Shown: in pieces, positions 59,631-64,000 of the stretch
Position numbering within the stretch: the first letter of the stretch is position 1
Layout of the letters: each line of letters opens with the position of its first letter
Source: Glandiceps talaboti
Lineage: Eukaryota; Hemichordata; Enteropneusta; Spengelidae
Assembly: GCF_964340395.1 (NCBI RefSeq)
Contig: NC_135559.1
Span: 3,462,501-3,526,500 of the forward strand
Direction: 5' to 3'
DNA length: 64,000 bases
The notes under the pieces: generated by a model
Told to the model about the DNA's origin: nothing
Database searches by the model: none
The model's input: the letters and a program-made list of their open reading frames with translations, nothing else
Translations under genes and position numbers: made by a program

Positions 59631-60589
59631 TAACTTTCCTATACACATATTATGCATTTAGGATCACACAGCTCATTTTACCTCTTTGTTGGCAATGTCT
59701 CAATTTTACTTTTATTCTTCTCATGGGAGCCCTGTTTTTGTGATACATGTACAATATTTTCAAATTGTAGATTGTTACTTTTTCAACTATCCATCTGTGT
59801 GTAGAACAACATTTCATTCTATTTTTCAGACCATTGTGGTGTTTTTTTTCTGTCGAATGGAATGAGTTGTTTACTACCTCAAACCGTCTTTTGAAAGCAA
59901 CTTTAACCCTTTTCACCTATGACCTTTCAGGAAATAAGAAACAGGTCAGTTGTACCATTTCATGGTTACTACAAATAATACCAAAGAAATTGTACAGAAA
60001 TTGATTTCACAGAGGTGCAAAGTTTTTTTTTTTGAAAACTAACTGAAGAGTTTGTAAGAATACAATGTGAGTAATCAATTTGCTACAAATAACAGAAGCA
60101 GACATGTGTTGTTATGGTACACATACAACTTTTTAAGTATGTTTACAGGTTTAGGATAGTCTCCCCATGGTGGGTGCATTCAGTAACCATCAAACACTGA
60201 ATACCAAGTAAATTCTCAGCTTTTGTCCGCCAAACTAAAGTGGGGTAATTTGAGAAGTTATCTTGAATGCCACTGAAAATGAGGACTGTAAGGTTACGGA
60301 GAATAAAAAAACAGGTAATTTCCATGGAATGATTGGAATTTGACTGTATTCATGTAAATCTTAGTTACATTGTGAATGCTTCGTCCAAGTACTTCTACTA
60401 CTGTGTGTTCATCTCACGCTATCCACCTTGTCATGTTTTCTCCCATCATATCGAATGACACTGACAGTATACAAGCAACTTTCCTCCAGTAAAACAATAC
60501 TACAAATAACACTTCATATCATACCATTTTTCTCTCTCAAAACTATCATATTTAGCGTGTTATATCATATAGCATTTTTGGGACTATTC
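59631..60589. other. Unassigned DNA
   Basis: No supported gene. The - strand open frame 59650-59916 contains Cys-Cys but is not a convincing glypican exon. Confidence 0.45.
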
Positions 60590-61135
60590 TATTATGAGGA
60601 CAGGTGTGGAAAGATATACATGTTGTTTACATGTGTTGACTTCTTATCAGTATTGACAATCTCAATAACATACATGATACACCCTGATCCCTGGGCCCAG
60701 GTCCTATACCACTCATATGGTATCTTCATATTTGTGGTTATTTTATCATGAAAAGGACAGGTATGGGAAGACATATATCTTGTTTACATCTTTCAAGTTC
60801 TTATCAGACTTGACAATCTCTAAGGCCTACAAGGTACCCCCTGATCCTATCACTCATATGGTATGTTCCATATTTTCAGGAAAGTGTGGATTATACCATT
60901 ATGAAAAGGACAGGTGTGGATAGACATGAATCTTTCAAGTTTTTATCAGATTTGACAATCTTTAAGGCCTACAAGATACCCCCTGATCCTACCAGTAATA
61001 TGGAATGTTCCTATTCTCAAGGCAGTTGCGGGTTATACCATTATGAAAAGGACAGGTGTAGACATACATGTTGTTTACATGTGTCAACTTCTTATCAGCT
61101 TTGACAATCTCTATGGCCCACAGGGTATTAAATCA
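60590..61135 (+). repeat. Minisatellite, 142-157 bp unit, ~3.5 copies
   Basis: AGGACAGGTGTGG or a variant recurs at about 60597, 60754, 60907 and 61049. ACTTCTTATCAG-TTGACAATCTC, CCCTGATCC and CTCATATGGTAT recur in order. Confidence 0.92.
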
Positions 61136-61299
61136 CCCTTAACACCACTCACATATACCCAGGACATTTACTAGCTTACAATTTACGTTGGATGAATTTG
61201 TTACCTCTGTTATTTCATCTAATGTGGATAAGACAACAAAGTCAAATTCACCCAACAAGTTCAATTCTAAGCGATATTCTAAGTTGAAAGTACACATAC

Positions 61300-61398
61300 A
61301 TAATTTAAAGGCTAATGTTTCAATTCCATGTTCTCACATTATCAACTGAAAAGTGGAGCATCTGGGCATGCTCAGTCTGGATTGCAAGTTCCCTATTC
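61300..61398 (+). repeat. Family D MITE end next to a B-box repeat fragment
   Basis: At about 61305-61350, AAAGGCTAATGTTTCAATTC resembles the repeat at 90-190. At about 61360-61398, TGGGCATGCTCAGTCTGGAT then TGCAAGTTCCCTATT is the right end of the 252-bp family D element, alone. Confidence 0.7.
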
Positions 61399-62167
61399 TG
61401 TAGTTCAAGACCCACTTTTTTCTACAGCTCTGCCAGTCAACTGTTTTTCTCACCTAAACGTTAATGATCTAACAGGAGCCTTTAATTAAACTCTCAGTGC
61501 ATGATGGGAAGGCACAGTATACTGTATATATCCAAGTAATCCATATCTGATCTCGTTCCAAACCAAACTAAGTGTTGGTTCCATGTTTTTTATTTCCAAG
61601 AATCGAAAGTGAATATCCCTCTTGCTAACATGTTGTACTGATAAAATTAAATGACGACAAACCAACAAACTAGTCTGGGACCTCGCATCTATCTTGGAAT
61701 ATTTTGCTGCTATTAAGGAAAGCATGCATGGATACCAAGTCTGGAAACCAAGTAATGTTATCCCTAGGGCTATTTAAATTTGTCAAACAACATCCTGAAA
61801 TGTCGGTGAAAACAACATCATTTGCATAACAACATATAATCATATTCATGCAAATGTACACTGATGCTTGGGTAAGGTCCTGGGGAGAACACTGTATGCT
61901 CACTTCACATCACTTGAATTCCTACTACGATAATACATATATGATACACAATCATTCAACAAATCTATAGACCTATAGTCTCACTATCTCCTATCATGCC
62001 CACCTTTGAAGCCACAAAAAGATACGTTGAACATAGATCTTGAAGGGGTATCCTTCTAAGACCTATGGATTGACATAGTAAGACTGTGATATATCTCTTC
62101 TCAATACTAAAACTATTTATACTAGTAAAATTACAAAGAATATCAAAAGAAATTGACACAGATCCCT

Positions 62168-62419
62168 AATAGGGAACTTGCAATCCAGACTGGGCATGCT
62201 CAGACGCAAAGGACTATGGGATTATCTGTGGTTATCGTAATATCTTATCTGGAGCTACCGATGAAATAAACCTCCCACACTGGTCAAGCTAAATATGAAT
62301 TGATCATTCATGGTTATAAACAATTTAACGATATTGTTTACAATGCTAATTGATTAGTATTTATCATCACATTTCCCATGATGCAACATTCAACATGGTG
62401 GGTTTGCAAGTTCCCTATT
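62168..62419 (-). mobile_element. MITE family D, 252 bp, copy 2
   Basis: Ends AATAGGGAACTTGCAA and TTGCAAGTTCCCTATT. It has the same length as 31218-31469 and lies in the opposite orientation. Confidence 0.92.
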
Positions 62420-64000
62420 ATCACACTTTCCATACAGTGAGAAGTGAGATAATTCAGTCACTCTTTCAATCCAATATCAAGACATGTCTCTTCTCTAACA
62501 AGTGCCTCCATATCTATTTTATTTCAAATTTTAAACGTGAATTAGATAGCCAAAAAAAGATAAACGGATCATACTCTGCAACATTTTATTCAGATTGTGA
62601 ACATTTATACTCCACTTCAAATGGTCTTAACATCGTTTATATAATTTAATTTGTAGAAGCCAACAGCTGCTCAATCCAGAATCCATACCATCCTGTCTAA
62701 TGTCGGTGTCTCGGAATGTGAATGGTTTCAGACACACTCACAGCTGCTGTACTAATGTTTAGTTAGTCTAGTGGTAACTTTGAACTCTTTTTCACTTTGA
62801 CCTTCATCTTCTCATTATTCACCCAATCCACAGCAATGAATCTTGTGACCTCATTAAACTTTCACTGGGGTCAATGGTAACAATTATTGGGCTTCCAGCT
62901 GAGGTGTGAATGATGTGTTTAGATACCACCTAAACACAATACTGTGTCTTTGATTGAGGGAGGAGAGGGTCATGAATTAGAGAATTTTGATGAGGAAGTC
63001 AAGGTAAAACAGCATCTTTTCTTTCCAGGGATGGTGGGTCCTGTGGACAATGATATATCTCTCTTTTGACAGAAGCCTTCAGTGCACTAGCAGCACTTTA
63101 AACAAATCTACCACTAATGTACACATAGCTCTCAAGCTTTGTTTGGCTTCTGTATACAAATACTGACTCATATCTGTTTGGTTTTGATTTAACTTAAACA
63201 TGTACCCCCCTGTTACTTGGTACCTGGTAGCCTTGCTTCACAGATTGGTTTCACGGGAGTCAATATGCAGAACTGCAAAATATTGACACGTAAAACACAA
63301 TCTGCAGAAAAATAAATAACAAATTGGCTTAAAATCTGATATCTGAAATATCTTAAACAAAATAAAGGTACACTGCACTGTGTACTGACAATACAACATG
63401 TATTTGTTTAGTGCAATCTCTGTGGATTGTATCCCTAGTTCATGGAAATTTGCATGTATAATCTGTATGTGGCACAAAACAAGTACTAACCCGTGTTTTC
63501 AAGACAGGAGGTGACATTGATGTATTTGAGTTCTTACAACATATGGTTTACAGATGATTGAAAAACACCTATGTAATTTCTAAAACATTCTCCTTCTGGT
63601 TTAGACATGTAATTGGGGAAACATGTCAACTTTATCAACACCACCCCTCCAAATTGCTGTTTTAAATGGCTCTTTTGGAGTGTGGTATAATAGCCCTGAG
63701 CCTTTGTTATCTGGTTTGAAAATACCATTGCCATAATAGTGTGCCAAACTAAGCCAAGCCTCTATGCTACTAGGTATAAATAAATGTTAGACATGTAATT
63801 ATTCAACCCTTCCCTCTCCCTTGTAAAAATTGATATCTTTTCTTTGTGTAAGCAAGAAGTATGGTTCATAAATAAATATAAGATTTTCTCCTCTCTGTTA
63901 TGACTGTCATGGTAACAGTAGTAAAGTATGAACAAAGAGTGACTTAGCTGAAAATCCACTCGTGTGTCTTTGTGGGGGAGATTTGGTTCTCGCCTTTCCC
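62420..64000. other. Unassigned DNA at the right end
   Basis: No supported gene, exon or array. The short open frames have no recognised family. Confidence 0.45.

Noticed and set aside
59650-59916. - strand frame with a Cys-Cys-Ser motif, considered as the missing glypican N-terminal exon
   Set aside because: It lacks the Cys-Pro before the pair and the following acidic helix, and has no fitting splice sites.
60428-60751. 107-residue hydrophobic frame
   Set aside because: It overlaps the 142-157 bp minisatellite, and the hydrophobicity reflects T-rich DNA.

Overview
The window reads as AT-rich nuclear DNA of a bilaterian animal. One gene is split by GT-AG introns, intergenic and intronic space is large, poly(A) signals are of the AATAAA type, and minisatellites, microsatellites and short inverted-repeat transposons are everywhere. 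Dense MITE and minisatellite content, with no vertebrate-type LINE or LTR coding sequence, suggests a marine invertebrate. The sequence alone does not fix the phylum.

Layout. At the left end, two uninterrupted genes on the + strand encode mitochondrial crotonase-fold enzymes. The first (878-1840) resembles AUH, the 3-methylglutaconyl-CoA hydratase of leucine breakdown. The second (3390-4259) resembles ECHDC2. They stand head to tail about 1.5 kb apart, with a nearly perfect 141-bp hairpin between them. A repeat-filled stretch (4.3-11.6 kb) separates them from a convergent gene on the - strand, a glypican of the GPC3/GPC5 (Dally) class. Five consecutive 3' exons of it can be placed with matching splice phases (19458 down to 11670). 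They cover most of the cysteine-rich domain, a furin-type site, the Ser-Gly glycosaminoglycan sites and the C-terminal membrane-anchor signal. The exons for the signal peptide and the first cysteines were not found.

From 19.5 to 64 kb I see no supported coding sequence. The simplest reading is that much of this is the long 5' intron of the glypican gene. It is filled with at least 15 different tandem arrays and with several families of small non-autonomous DNA transposons: two related families with TAGTCT ends and 8-9 bp target duplications, a TTAA-flanked piggyBac-like element, a 252-bp element present twice in opposite orientation, a 215-222 bp fold-back element present twice, and others.

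How the genes relate. The two hydratase genes probably act in mitochondrial acyl-CoA metabolism. The glypican would act at the cell surface as a heparan-sulfate co-receptor for Hedgehog, Wnt and BMP-type signals. Nothing links the two loci functionally. No previously undescribed protein system was found. The more unusual features are the hairpin between the hydratase genes, a 28-bp satellite that grew inside a MITE, and a minisatellite built of paired GATA motifs.
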